From Rubripirellula tenax (lineage in GTDB: Bacteria; Planctomycetota; Planctomycetia; Pirellulales; Pirellulaceae): a stretch of DNA of 64,000 bases. Both the position numbers and the translations under genes were made by a program. The notes under the pieces are model-generated. The model worked only from the letters and a program-made list of their open reading frames with translations. It made no database searches and was not told where the DNA came from. Of this stretch, positions 4,771 to 13,448 are shown one piece after another. Every line of letters begins with the position of its first letter. The stretch's first letter is position 1. The stretch spans positions 1-64,000 of the forward strand of contig NZ_SJPW01000001.1 in the NCBI RefSeq assembly GCF_007860125.1, written 5' to 3'.

Positions 4771-6105
4771 ATGTCAGTGGCTCAGTTCGAACGGGAAATT
4801 CTGGGTGATCGCCTGGGCGAAAATGACCAAGCTTGGTTCCCCCGATGGCTACGCCGATATGCAATGAGCTTTCGCAACGGATTGGAAGACGATCTTGTCG
4901 TTAATTTGGGCTCGGTGCTGAAGTTTTCCCGGAGTTTGTTGGCCAGCGGCGCCCCGGCTTGGCAGCGTTGGCAGGCGGTACGGGCGATCGAATTCTATCG
5001 AACCTCGGTGCTGGGTTGCTCCGAACCGGATCTCTCGCAAGTGATCGCAACGCTTGCACGATTAGGATGCCAGGAGCGGAACCTGCCTTTGGAGGCCCCG
5101 CCCACTGAAGAGGAATTGGGCAAGTTGCGTGGCAATTTGAATCGCAGCGAACCGATTTTTATCCAAACGATGCGGGGGGAGATGCGAGTGTTGCACTACG
5201 CGGCAGCGACGGAAAAAGCGTACGTGCGTTGGGTAAAACGTTTCTCGGGGTTTGTCGGCTCCGTTGAGCTGGAGCAATTCGGGGACCGAGACATCGGTGC
5301 CTTCCTGACCCACATGGCAGTGGAGGGTAACGTGTCGGCGAGCACCCAAACCCAAGCCCAATCGGGCCTGCTGTTTTTCTATCAATGCGTGCTCGGCAAG
5401 CAGCTTGGATTTCTCAATGCGGTCCGCGCCAAAAAAAGCGACTCGATCCCGGTTTGGTTTAGCCGATCGGAGATCGAACAGTTGTTGGTTCATTTCGTTG
5501 GAGTACACCGGCTGATGTTCTTGCTGATTTACGGCGCCGGCCTGCGACACAAAGAGTGCCGTCGTTTGCGGATCAAGGACGTCTGTTTCGATGAAGGTCA
5601 CTTGGTGATCCGTGATGGCAAGGGTGAGAAGGATCGGATTACGTTCTTGCCGGAGCGTGCGGTGGAGGATTTGAAACGTCAAATTGAATATGCCCATCGG
5701 ATGCACCGAATTGATGTCGATGCCGGTTACACGCAGGTCTATTTGCCGTACGCGCTAGCGAGGAAGTACCCCAACGCGGGCCAAGAAGTGGGTTGGAAGT
5801 GGGTGTTTCCGTCACGGCAGCGAAATCTAGACAAACGGAGCGGACAGACATGGCGTCACCATATTGCTGAGGAGCAGTTTGCCAATGCGTTTAAGGCGGC
5901 ATTGAAAATGTCTGGGATCGTAAAGAACGGTGTTCCGCACAGTCTGCGACACAGTTTCGCTACTCACCTCGTCGAAGCGGGAACGGATATCACGACGGTT
6001 CAAAAACTGATGGGGCACAAAGACATTCAAACGACCATGGACTACATCCATATCAGTCAGAAGTTCGGTGTTGACCTCAAGAGCCCGATGGACACGCTTG
6101 GGTAG
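4771..6105 (+). CDS. intI: Integron integrase IntI with N-terminal extension (444 aa)
   Basis: Site-specific tyrosine recombinase that inserts and excises cassettes at attI and attC. Catalytic residues: Arg259 (GAGLRHKE), His390 and Arg393 (HSLRH), His416 (LMGHKD) and nucleophile Tyr425 (MDYIH). IntI1 has R146, H277, R280, H303 and Y312, so every residue is offset by exactly 113. The IntI-specific insertion is present (ARKYPNAGQEVGWKWVFPSR, then RRHH-like RHHIAEEQF), as is the C-terminal GVDLKSPMDTL. Residues 1-113 are extra and include a helical stretch (WFPRWLRRYAMSFRNG...) resembling a second core-binding domain. The ATG at 4771 is preferred over a TTG at 4735 because AAGGAG precedes it by 7 bases. 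Confidence 0.96.
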   Translation: MSVAQFEREILGDRLGENDQAWFPRWLRRYAMSFRNGLEDDLVVNLGSVLKFSRSLLASGAPAWQRWQAVRAIEFYRTSVLGCSEPDLSQVIATLARLGCQERNLPLEAPPTEEELGKLRGNLNRSEPIFIQTMRGEMRVLHYAAATEKAYVRWVKRFSGFVGSVELEQFGDRDIGAFLTHMAVEGNVSASTQTQAQSGLLFFYQCVLGKQLGFLNAVRAKKSDSIPVWFSRSEIEQLLVHFVGVHRLMFLLIYGAGLRHKECRRLRIKDVCFDEGHLVIRDGKGEKDRITFLPERAVEDLKRQIEYAHRMHRIDVDAGYTQVYLPYALARKYPNAGQEVGWKWVFPSRQRNLDKRSGQTWRHHIAEEQFANAFKAALKMSGIVKNGVPHSLRHSFATHLVEAGTDITTVQKLMGHKDIQTTMDYIHISQKFGVDLKSPMDTLG

Positions 6106-6491
6106 CGAGCGTAACAAGATCACGTTGGCGATTGAGTGCGTTCTCATTTGATTTGCGTCCTCGTCGACCGGGACGATCACTGACAACCGGTCTACCCGAG
6201 GTGAGGGCGGACTTCGTCTACTTGGGTGACTTCAACGTCGCCTTTTTGTTGGTGGGCTTAGATGATTAGCGATCGGTTTCGGTGTTCGATGCGAGTAAAA
6301 CGCCACCCTCGGATGCTTAAGCTTTTCCGATATCCAAACGCGATGCAAGCAAATTCTTGAAACATGCTGGGCCTGCCTCGCCTCCCCGTGCTGCTACCGG
6401 TCCTAAGTCCGTCCGTCGGTTCACGCATCCTCTTCAAAAAACTTCTTGAGATCGCGAGTCGCCGTATGGTGATTCCCCAATCGTCAACGTA
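6106..6491. other. Intergenic region after intI
   Basis: No convincing gene, attC or terminator was seen in these 386 bases. A short minus-strand frame ending at 6422 reads ATRDLKKFFEEDA then stop, which could be the tail of a decayed gene but is too short to assign. The integron appears to end with intI. Confidence 0.5.
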
Positions 6492-6788
6492 CTACACCCC
6501 GGAATCATCAAGACCAGACCACTGCTGGTCGACGAGATCTTGTGCGTCCTCGGCGACGAGCAGGCTCATCGGGTCCCGGCTATCGCCCAGCACCGAATAC
6601 TCGTTCTCAAGCGTGTTGGGACGAAACAGTAGTTCGGAGCCGGCGATCTTTCGAAACCCGATGCCGGCTAACTCCTTGGGGTCCAGATCCGTCGGAAGGG
6701 AAAAAGTATCAGGAGCCGAATTGGTTGAATGACCTTTTTTCTCTCCTGACCGTTTTTTCTCTTGCGTCGTTTTGAGTCCGTAGCGCAC
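6492..6788 (-). CDS. Hypothetical protein (98 aa)
   Basis: A small soluble protein with a basic Lys/Ser-rich N-terminus (residues 1-25) and an ordered-looking remainder (DPKELAGIGFRKIAGSELLF, then NEYSVLGDSRDPMSLLVAEDA). The only start seen is a GTG at 6788. It lies 178 bases downstream of glgX on the same strand. No family recognised. Composition and regular hydrophobic spacing favour a real gene, but the start is uncertain. Confidence 0.5.
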   Translation of the reverse strand: MRYGLKTTQEKKRSGEKKGHSTNSAPDTFSLPTDLDPKELAGIGFRKIAGSELLFRPNTLENEYSVLGDSRDPMSLLVAEDAQDLVDQQWSGLDDSGV

Positions 6789-6966
6789 GATTGACGGGCG
6801 TTCGTTTGGATGGTTGGCGGTGACGGCGAATCGTATGGGCTGCCGGCGTGGCTCCAGTGCTTCCGGTAGGTTGCGTCACCTTTTTCAATCACTTGCGAAC
6901 GCGACTTCCGACAATCTCGATCCGCAGGATCCGGCACTGAGACGATTTGGTCGCGTAAGTGTTTTG

Positions 6967-9048
6967 CTAGCGAGATTGGGTGTCAAGTTTCGTCGACGTC
7001 AACAAGACCGTTGATCGATCGGAGACGGCGCATTTGCTTGCGTGCTTGATCGGTCGGCCCTCGCCGATGTCGTCGGGTGATGGGCGATCGGTATCGATGA
7101 TGCGTTGCCAACCCTGGAAACCGTCTGGCGGCGATGGCAATTCAAATTCGATCGCTTCCCAATACTTGTTGAAGATCAAGTGAAACCACTTTTCGTTGGT
7201 TTCGATCGTGAATGCGACGCTGCGTGATGAGTTGCCCCAATCCGGTCGATCCAATTGCGTGCCGTGCCACCGGACTCGCGAACGCGAGATCACTTCGTTC
7301 AGGCTGGCATCGGGATCTGTCCGTTCGGGCAAACGGTTTCGATACTCGATCAACGTTTTGACGAATCGGTGTACTTCCGCGTTCTTTTCTAACAACGACC
7401 AGTCAAACCAATTCGTTTCGTTGTCTTGGCAGTAGGCGTTGTTGTTGCCGTTCTGGGTTCGTCGCACTTCGTCGCCCATCAATAACATTGGGACTCCGAA
7501 AGCCAGGACGTTGATGGAGAAGAAGTTCTTGATCTGTTTGATTCGAAGCCGTTCGACCGTGGCGTCTTTGGTCGGGCCTTCGATGCCACAGTTCCAACTC
7601 AAGTTTTCGTTGTGCCCGTCACGGTTGCCTTCGTTGTTGGCGTCGTTGTACTTCTGGCTGTAGGTAACCAAGTCGTTCATCGTGAACCCGTCATGCGAGG
7701 TCACAAAATTGATACTCTGTTCCGGCTCGCGATTGCGGTGCCCGTAAATGTCGGGGCTGGCAAGGAACCGTTTCGTGAACGTTCCGGCATGGCCTTCGTC
7801 TCCTTTGACGAACGAACGAACATCGTCGCGAAAATGCCCGTTCCATTCCTTCCAGTGGTCGCCAAAGAAATTACCTACTTGATAAAGCCCCGCGGCATCC
7901 CAGGCTTCCGCAATCAATTTTGTACCGCTCAGCACCGGATCGGTTTCGATGTCCCACAAGATCGGCGGGTCGGCTTGTGGCTGGCCGTTGGTATCGCGTG
8001 AGAGGACCGAAGCGAGATCGAATCGAAATCCATCGACGTGCATTTCTTCGACCCAATAGCGAAGACTGCTAAGGATCATTCGTCGCACGATCGCATGGTT
8101 CCCGTTGAGTGTATTGCCACAACCGCTGAAGTTGGCATAGCGACTGCGGTCGTGCCCGGCCAAGGGATTCTTGTCCAAGATGTAGTACGCCGAGTTTTCA
8201 AAACCCTTAAAACAGAACGTAGGTCCGGATGCATCGCCTTCGGCGGTGTGGTTGTACACGACATCCAACAGGACTTCGATGTCGGCGCGGTGAAACGCCT
8301 TGACCATGTCCCGAAACTCGTCAAGGACTTTCAAAGGGTCGTTGGTGGTGCCGTAGCCAATGTGCGGCGCAAAGAACGATACGGGATTGTATCCCCAGTA
8401 GTTGGTCAAACCGGGCGGGGCTTCTTGGGGATCAAATTGAAACGTCGGCAACAGTTCGATCGCCGTCACGCCCAGTTCTTTCAGGTACGGAATCTTCTCG
8501 ATCAAACCCAGGTACGTTCCCCGCTTCGATGGTTCGACGCCCGACGAAGGGTGCTTGGTGAAACCACCCACATGCATTTCGTAAATGATCGTCTTGTTGA
8601 AGGGACGATAGAGCGGCAAGTCGCCTTCCCAGTCGTACGTCGACAGGTCGGCCACGACGCTCTTCATCGCGAACGGAGTATTATCACCGGCGCAGGATCC
8701 AGCTTGGCGGTCGAACGCTTCGGGGACGCCGACGGCGCGACCGTAGGGATCGAGCAACAGCTTCTGGCCATCAAATCGCAATCCATGTTCGGGCAAGTAC
8801 GGCCCGTGAGCTCGAAAGGCATACACCTGGCCGACGCGGACGTCGGCGACTTCCACGTGCCAATAGTGAAACGTGCGATGCCGCTTGGGATCCAACGGAA
8901 TCACGCGGGCGGGCGCGGCGTCGTCGACATCGTCGAACAACAGCAACTCCATCGAATGGCAGCTTTTCGAGTGGACGCTAAAATTGCATCCGGCCGGTGT
9001 CAGGGATGCGCCAAGCGGATAGGTCTTGCCAGGTAGGATCGAAGTCAT
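6967..9048 (-). CDS. glgX: Glycogen debranching enzyme GlgX (693 aa)
   Basis: GH13 isoamylase-type enzyme hydrolysing alpha-1,6 branches in glycogen or limit dextrin. An N-terminal CBM48-like domain (YPLGASLTPAGCNFSVHSK) precedes the catalytic barrel. Expected motifs: VVYNHTAEG, VDGFRFDLAS with nucleophile Asp344, LIAEAWD with acid Glu381, and NFVTSHDGFT with the third Asp. GDEVRRTQNGNNNAYCQDNE, typical of this subfamily, is present. Length is normal. It is divergent from the RNase HII-like gene, with 109 bases between starts. It works in the same pathway as glgC at 45.6 kb. Confidence 0.94.
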   Translation of the reverse strand: MTSILPGKTYPLGASLTPAGCNFSVHSKSCHSMELLLFDDVDDAAPARVIPLDPKRHRTFHYWHVEVADVRVGQVYAFRAHGPYLPEHGLRFDGQKLLLDPYGRAVGVPEAFDRQAGSCAGDNTPFAMKSVVADLSTYDWEGDLPLYRPFNKTIIYEMHVGGFTKHPSSGVEPSKRGTYLGLIEKIPYLKELGVTAIELLPTFQFDPQEAPPGLTNYWGYNPVSFFAPHIGYGTTNDPLKVLDEFRDMVKAFHRADIEVLLDVVYNHTAEGDASGPTFCFKGFENSAYYILDKNPLAGHDRSRYANFSGCGNTLNGNHAIVRRMILSSLRYWVEEMHVDGFRFDLASVLSRDTNGQPQADPPILWDIETDPVLSGTKLIAEAWDAAGLYQVGNFFGDHWKEWNGHFRDDVRSFVKGDEGHAGTFTKRFLASPDIYGHRNREPEQSINFVTSHDGFTMNDLVTYSQKYNDANNEGNRDGHNENLSWNCGIEGPTKDATVERLRIKQIKNFFSINVLAFGVPMLLMGDEVRRTQNGNNNAYCQDNETNWFDWSLLEKNAEVHRFVKTLIEYRNRLPERTDPDASLNEVISRSRVRWHGTQLDRPDWGNSSRSVAFTIETNEKWFHLIFNKYWEAIEFELPSPPDGFQGWQRIIDTDRPSPDDIGEGRPIKHASKCAVSDRSTVLLTSTKLDTQSR

Positions 9049-9157
9049 GATTTTTCAGGCCGGGAGAGCGGGATTCGATCCAAGGATAGCTTGCCGGCGA
9101 GGCGTAGGTTTGCCAACATGCGGCGGTTTCCCTTCTTTCTCGTCCTATCGCCCTGCC

Positions 9158-10108
9158 ATGTTGTTGATCGCCACCGATGAAGCGGGATATGGACCCAAGC
9201 TGGGGCCGCTGGTCATCGCCGCAACCGCTTGGAAAATTCCTGGCGAAGGGTTGAATCACGACGCCATCGACGCTGCGTTTGCGATCCTTCGCGAACCGGC
9301 CTGGCTGGGATCCCTGAAAATCAAAGTCGATGATTCGAAGTCGGTCTACAAGCCGGGCGCCGGTTTGGCCGTGCTGCACGCCGTCGTCAGCGCCAGCCAT
9401 CATTGGTGTGGACAAGCCACGATGGGGCTGCGTGAGATGCTAATGACGATCGCTGCCGATGATTTCGCATCGATCGAAGGGACGCCGTGGCTGCGGGATC
9501 TGAGCGACGAAGCTTACCTGTCGCCGACCGAGACGAAACCGTTGTTGGCCACTTGGAAGTCGAACGCCAATCGGCTTGTTGACGTTCGGTGCCGCGTGAT
9601 CACAGCGTCACGGTTTAACGCAGCGTGCGTCGACGGGATGAACAAGGCGGATCTGCTGTCCGAGTCGACGATCGGTCTGGCAAAGTCGATGATCGATTCA
9701 CACGCCGCTGACGAACGGGAAGTCGTCGTGTATTGCGATCGCCATGGCGGCCGTCGCTATTACAGCGGTGTGTTGGGCCACGTCTTCCCCGATGCGACCA
9801 TCGCGGTGATTGCCGAGTCGAAACAACGAAGTGCCTATCGATTGACCGAGCACGGCAAGACGATCGACATCGCGTTCACGGTAAAGGGCGACTCGTTCAC
9901 GCCGGTTGCGTTGTCGTCGATGCACGCCAAGTACCTGCGGGAACGTTTGATGCAGTCGCTCAATCGCTACTTTGCCGATCGCGACAAAAGCAAGACGTTG
10001 ACTCCCACGGCCGGCTATCCCGTCGACGCGGATCGTTTTCTAGCAGCGATCGAACCCACCATCCGACGCGAAAAAATCAACCGCGACAACTTGATTCGTT
10101 GTCGCTAA
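9158..10108 (+). CDS. RNase HII-like protein (316 aa)
   Basis: The N-terminus, IATDEAGYGPKLGPLVIAA, strongly resembles the RNase HII active-site motif (DEAGRGPLAGPV), with the DE pair at residues 6-7. Later acidic candidates are in LLSESTIGLAK and VVVYCDRHGGRRYY. The protein is about 100 residues longer than typical RNase HII and has Tyr and Lys-Leu where the canonical motif has Arg and Leu-Ala. It is therefore likely an RNase H-fold nuclease of a divergent subgroup; substrate unproven. ATG at 9158 chosen because the motif begins at once, as in RNase HII; the frame is open to 9026 but the added residues have no domain. Confidence 0.65.
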   Translation: MLLIATDEAGYGPKLGPLVIAATAWKIPGEGLNHDAIDAAFAILREPAWLGSLKIKVDDSKSVYKPGAGLAVLHAVVSASHHWCGQATMGLREMLMTIAADDFASIEGTPWLRDLSDEAYLSPTETKPLLATWKSNANRLVDVRCRVITASRFNAACVDGMNKADLLSESTIGLAKSMIDSHAADEREVVVYCDRHGGRRYYSGVLGHVFPDATIAVIAESKQRSAYRLTEHGKTIDIAFTVKGDSFTPVALSSMHAKYLRERLMQSLNRYFADRDKSKTLTPTAGYPVDADRFLAAIEPTIRREKINRDNLIRCR

Positions 10109-10434
10109 CGCGGGCGTTCTGGATTCGCGGTACGGCGCACGAGGTTTGTCGATTTCGTGACCCGCGACGCGTAAGTGAACGTCCGGCTTCGCTTCACCCT
10201 CCATTTTCAACATGCTGCTGAGCGAGAAGAGGATTCCAGTATCATTGCCCTCTCCTCGCTTAGGGTCGACTGTCCCGAGGGAGAGTGAAGTCGTCACAAA
10301 GCACGGTAAAAATTGAATCACCTAAGCCGGACGTTCTCGTAAGCGGCCGGGTGACTCACGATACCCGAGGCCTTACGGCCACCGGCTCACCCATGCTTTG
10401 GATGAGACAACGCTTTGAATCGTCCACACGTCGC
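10109..10434. other. Intergenic region with an imperfect inverted repeat
   Basis: No gene is supported in these 326 bases, which lie between convergent genes. An inverted repeat is visible at 10220-10232 (GAGCGAGAAGAGG) and 10249-10261 (CCTCTCCTCGCTT), 11 of 13 pairs matching, which may form a stem. A second structured stretch near 10364-10388 contains GGCC-TTAC-GGCC. These look like dispersed intergenic repeats or terminators, but no T-tract follows. Confidence 0.45.
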
Positions 10435-12078
10435 CTACGATTCGATTTCGGCCCACGATGCGGTTTGGATGAAGTCGCATTTGCCGCAGCGGACTCGTGC
10501 GCCGAGTGATTCGGGTCTGACGCGGATGCGGCGTTCACAGCCTTCGCATTCCATCCTCAATTCATGAGTCGCCGCGACGATCGTGTCTAACTTTGCCGGG
10601 GTCAGCCCGGGCACACTTATGTCGCCGGCCGTCAGCGTCGTCAGCAAATCGTCCGACAATTCCGTCACGTCAGCGATGCGATCGGCCAGTCGCCGGACGC
10701 TGTCCTCGAACGCGTTGCGGACCAATCGGCCGTTGCCGAAATGCCGATCGCGCTGGGTAAACAGTTGGTTCAGTCCGACCAGCAACCGATGCCGGGCGGC
10801 GGCGGGAAGCGCGTAGTCGTTGGACACCGACATTGCCTCGAAGATCCTTCCCATTTCGGCGGGCGTGTAATCGTCGAATTCGATCGTGGTGTTGATACGA
10901 GACGAAAGTCCCGGGTTGGAACGAATCATCGTTGCCATTTCGTCACCGTATCCGGCCAGGATGACCGCAAACTTGTCTCGGTCGTCTTCCATCCGTTTGA
11001 GCAACGTTTGGATCGCCTCGCGGCCGTACGCGTCATCACCGGATGCGTCTATCAAACTGTACGCTTCGTCGATGAACAGCACGCCACCGATCGCCGAGTC
11101 ACAAAGCTTGTTGGTTTTCGTCGCCGTCTGTCCGGCGTACTCGGCAACCAATCCGCTGCGATCCGTTTCGACAACGTGGCCGGTCGGCAACGTGCCCAAG
11201 GCTCCCAAAATTTGGCCGACGATTCGCGCCACGGTTGTCTTGCCGGTACCCGGATTGCCGACGAACGTCATGTGCAAACTGATGGGCATCGTCGACAGTC
11301 CCTTGCCGCGACGTTGCTGTTGCAGTTTCAGGAAATTCGTGAAGCTCTTCACTCGCGTCTTCACGTTACCCAATCCAACCAGCAATTCCAATTCGCACAT
11401 CGCCGCTCGCAAACGTTCGTCGCGATCAATCGCCGGCGTCGCCGCGGTATCGCCCGGAGAGGTCGCCTGCGCTTGCTGGTAGGCGTGAGCCGAAGCACCC
11501 GAGTGAGACGAGTTCGTGCCGATCGGCGAAGATAATTTGGCCAGTGTCGATGCCGGGTCGGCCGGTCGCAGTGCGGCGTCGATTTCGCGTTGCAGAGTGT
11601 GCAGGGCGATGGATTCTTCGGGCATCGTTTGCCCGTCGCATTTGGCGACCAGGTTGGCCAACCGCATCACGATCGTTTCGACTTGCGCCTTGCTGTCGGC
11701 CAGTGGCGCGTAGCGGACGAACGGTGCCACCAGGGCTTCCCACGACAATTGATCGGCTTGCTGGAACAAACCGGTGGCGGCTTCGCGAAGCTGGCTGCCG
11801 TGGAATTGTTGGCCCCACAAGTGCTCGATCATCGCCGCGGCGACTTTCTTTTCGGGCCCCGTCCACCGATCGTCGGCGCGGACGATCGTGACGTAGACCT
11901 TGACCAGCAATCCGCGATGCAGATCGTCCATCAAGGCGGGAAAGTCTTCGACGCGGCCTTCGATCATCGTCGGATAGCGGCGGACCATCCATTTCCCGCA
12001 CTGCTGGTAAAGTTTTCCGCAGTCGCGAATCACCCGGCGCAGCATTCCGATCAAGCGAGTTTCGTCAACGTCGTTCAT
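10435..12078 (-). CDS. TerB-like / CbxX-type AAA ATPase with C-terminal zinc ribbon (547 aa)
   Basis: Three parts are visible. Residues 1-180 are helical and hold two ADDRWTGPEKK / CDGQTMPEE-like motifs typical of TerB-like domains. The middle is a CbxX/CfqX AAA module: Walker A GNPGTGKTTVARI, Walker B GGVLFIDEAYSL, and SSRINTTIEFDDYTPAEM. The last 50 residues contain CEGC and CGKC pairs, a zinc ribbon. CbxX ATPases remodel protein partners (Rubisco activase CbbX, type VII secretion EccA); no Rubisco or ESX gene is nearby, so the client is unknown. The ATG at 12078 is preferred to a TTG at 12108; neither has a good ribosome site. Confidence 0.82.
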   Translation of the reverse strand: MNDVDETRLIGMLRRVIRDCGKLYQQCGKWMVRRYPTMIEGRVEDFPALMDDLHRGLLVKVYVTIVRADDRWTGPEKKVAAAMIEHLWGQQFHGSQLREAATGLFQQADQLSWEALVAPFVRYAPLADSKAQVETIVMRLANLVAKCDGQTMPEESIALHTLQREIDAALRPADPASTLAKLSSPIGTNSSHSGASAHAYQQAQATSPGDTAATPAIDRDERLRAAMCELELLVGLGNVKTRVKSFTNFLKLQQQRRGKGLSTMPISLHMTFVGNPGTGKTTVARIVGQILGALGTLPTGHVVETDRSGLVAEYAGQTATKTNKLCDSAIGGVLFIDEAYSLIDASGDDAYGREAIQTLLKRMEDDRDKFAVILAGYGDEMATMIRSNPGLSSRINTTIEFDDYTPAEMGRIFEAMSVSNDYALPAAARHRLLVGLNQLFTQRDRHFGNGRLVRNAFEDSVRRLADRIADVTELSDDLLTTLTAGDISVPGLTPAKLDTIVAATHELRMECEGCERRIRVRPESLGARVRCGKCDFIQTASWAEIES

Positions 12079-12310
12079 GAAAGGATGTGAAAAAGAATAG
12101 GGGTGCAAAAATTCGCTGATCGGGACCGGACCAGTGTAATGGCTAACAAACGATCACGGCGAGGCGATTGAAAAACAAAAGATTTTCAAACCCTAGCAGC
12201 CTGCTAAAACACGCCCGATGCCCGCCGAATCGGTTGGCCAGCGATCGATGGGAAGGTTAGTCTAGTGGGTCTGTGAAAACGCCCCGCCCATGCAAACGAA
12301 GAGATCCACG

Positions 12311-13258
12311 ATGCTTCGAATACTGTCCGCAATTGCCGCCGTCGCCCTGGTCTGGACGCCTTCGCTTCTGTTCGCCGATCATGAAGTGATGCTGCAAGGC
12401 AACAATCGGTTGGTCATCGTCGGCGCCGACGGCAATATCACTTGGGAAATGCGGTGGGGCGGAATCCATGATTTGCACGTGCTCGACAACGGCAACATCC
12501 TGACGCGTCAGGGCCCCACCAATGTGGTCGAAATCAACCCAACGACCAAAGCAATGGAATGGTCGTACGATTCGGCCACTCAGGGCGGCAACGAAGGCAA
12601 ACGCATCGAAGTCCACGCCTTCGAACGATTGGACAACGGCAACACCATGATCGCCGAATCGGGTGCTGCGCGAATCATCGAAGTCGACGACGACGGAAAG
12701 ATTGTCAAAGAGATTCCGTTGACCGTCGACCATCCGGATCCGCACACCGACACGCGACTGGTTCGATCGACGGACGCAGGCACGTATTTGGTGACGCACG
12801 AATCGGACGGCAAGGTCCGCGAATATGACCGTGAAACGGGCAAGATTGTTTGGGAATACGAAGTCCCGCTTTTCGGTCGTGAACCGGCCAAAGGTCATGG
12901 CCCCGAAGGATACGGCAACCGACTTTTCTCGGCACTGCGATTGCCGAACGGAAACACCTTGATCGGAACGGGGAACGGGCACGGAGTGATCGAGGTGACG
13001 CCCGACAAAGAAGTTGTTTGGCAAATTCAACAAGACGATTTGGCAGACATCCGACTGGCTTGGGTCACGACCATCGAAGTGCTGCCAGACGGAAACTATG
13101 TGATCGGAAATTGCCACGCCGGTAAGGGGCAACCGTTGCTGGTGGAAGTGAATCCGAAAACCAAGGAAGTGGTTTGGACGTTTGATCGCTTCGACGACTT
13201 CGGGAATGCGGTATCGAATTCGGTGCTGATGGATACGGTGGGAGAGTCGTTGCGGTAG
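12311..13258 (+). CDS. Secreted beta-propeller protein (315 aa)
   Basis: A signal peptide (MLRILSAIAAVALVW to LLFA) is followed by repeated DGNI / NGNTL / TKEVVW units: NRLVIVGADGNITWEM, DLHVLDNGNILTRQG, TGKIVWEYEV, RLPNGNTLIGTGNG, TPDKEVVWQI, LPDGNYVIGNC. This pattern is that of PQQ-like or arylsulfotransferase-like six- to seven-bladed propellers, probably in the periplasm. No catalytic residue set could be picked out, so binding or an unknown enzymatic role is equally possible. The ATG at 12311 has GAAGAG upstream; a 7-codon longer start at 12290 lacks any ribosome site. Confidence 0.8.
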   Translation: MLRILSAIAAVALVWTPSLLFADHEVMLQGNNRLVIVGADGNITWEMRWGGIHDLHVLDNGNILTRQGPTNVVEINPTTKAMEWSYDSATQGGNEGKRIEVHAFERLDNGNTMIAESGAARIIEVDDDGKIVKEIPLTVDHPDPHTDTRLVRSTDAGTYLVTHESDGKVREYDRETGKIVWEYEVPLFGREPAKGHGPEGYGNRLFSALRLPNGNTLIGTGNGHGVIEVTPDKEVVWQIQQDDLADIRLAWVTTIEVLPDGNYVIGNCHAGKGQPLLVEVNPKTKEVVWTFDRFDDFGNAVSNSVLMDTVGESLR

Positions 13259-13448
13259 CAGTATTGCGATCGTTTTCGCCGTGCGTCCCTTACCATCGTC
13301 AGAATCGGCATCGTTTGACCGGATCGCGGTACTCGTCGGGCCGTTTTGTTGGGCCTAATTTGGACAAAGCACTATATTGAATGCCTGCCCGATCGCCGAT
13401 GCGAACCCGTTCGCTTTCATTTGATCGTGGCTGCTTCGCTGCATTTGC

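Larger units (their letters stand above)
1..6105. mobile_element. Chromosomal integron: intI, attI and a leftward cassette array running off the window
   Basis: Seen: an integron-type tyrosine recombinase on the plus strand, a candidate attI just upstream of it, and seven sites of 90-92 bp with the same foldable architecture to its left. Coding regions between the sites read mostly on the minus strand, away from attI, and four of them end inside the first core of their attC. This is the classic layout of intI divergent from its cassettes. Cassette limits, cutting at the minus-strand G/TT of each core, are about 4590-4135, 4134-3467, 3466-3020, 3019-2673, 2672-2153, 2152-1603 and 1602-126, with an eighth entering at 125. 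The array continues beyond position 1, so its full length is unknown. Confidence 0.93.

Noticed and set aside
4771-6105. Phage-type integrase and prophage remnant
   Set aside because: Catalytic spacing matches IntI1 exactly and the IntI insertion is present. There are no phage genes and there are seven attC sites.
6422-6490. Gene remnant ending ATRDLKKFFEEDA
   Set aside because: Only about 20 codons before an in-frame stop; no neighbouring piece that would allow a family assignment.
6364-6732. 122-aa plus-strand frame
   Set aside because: Opposite a better minus-strand gene (6492-6788), no ribosome site and composition typical of a shadow frame.
8038-9036. 332-aa plus-strand frame opposite glgX
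   Set aside because: A shadow of glgX; high codon bias for the minus-strand gene explains its openness.
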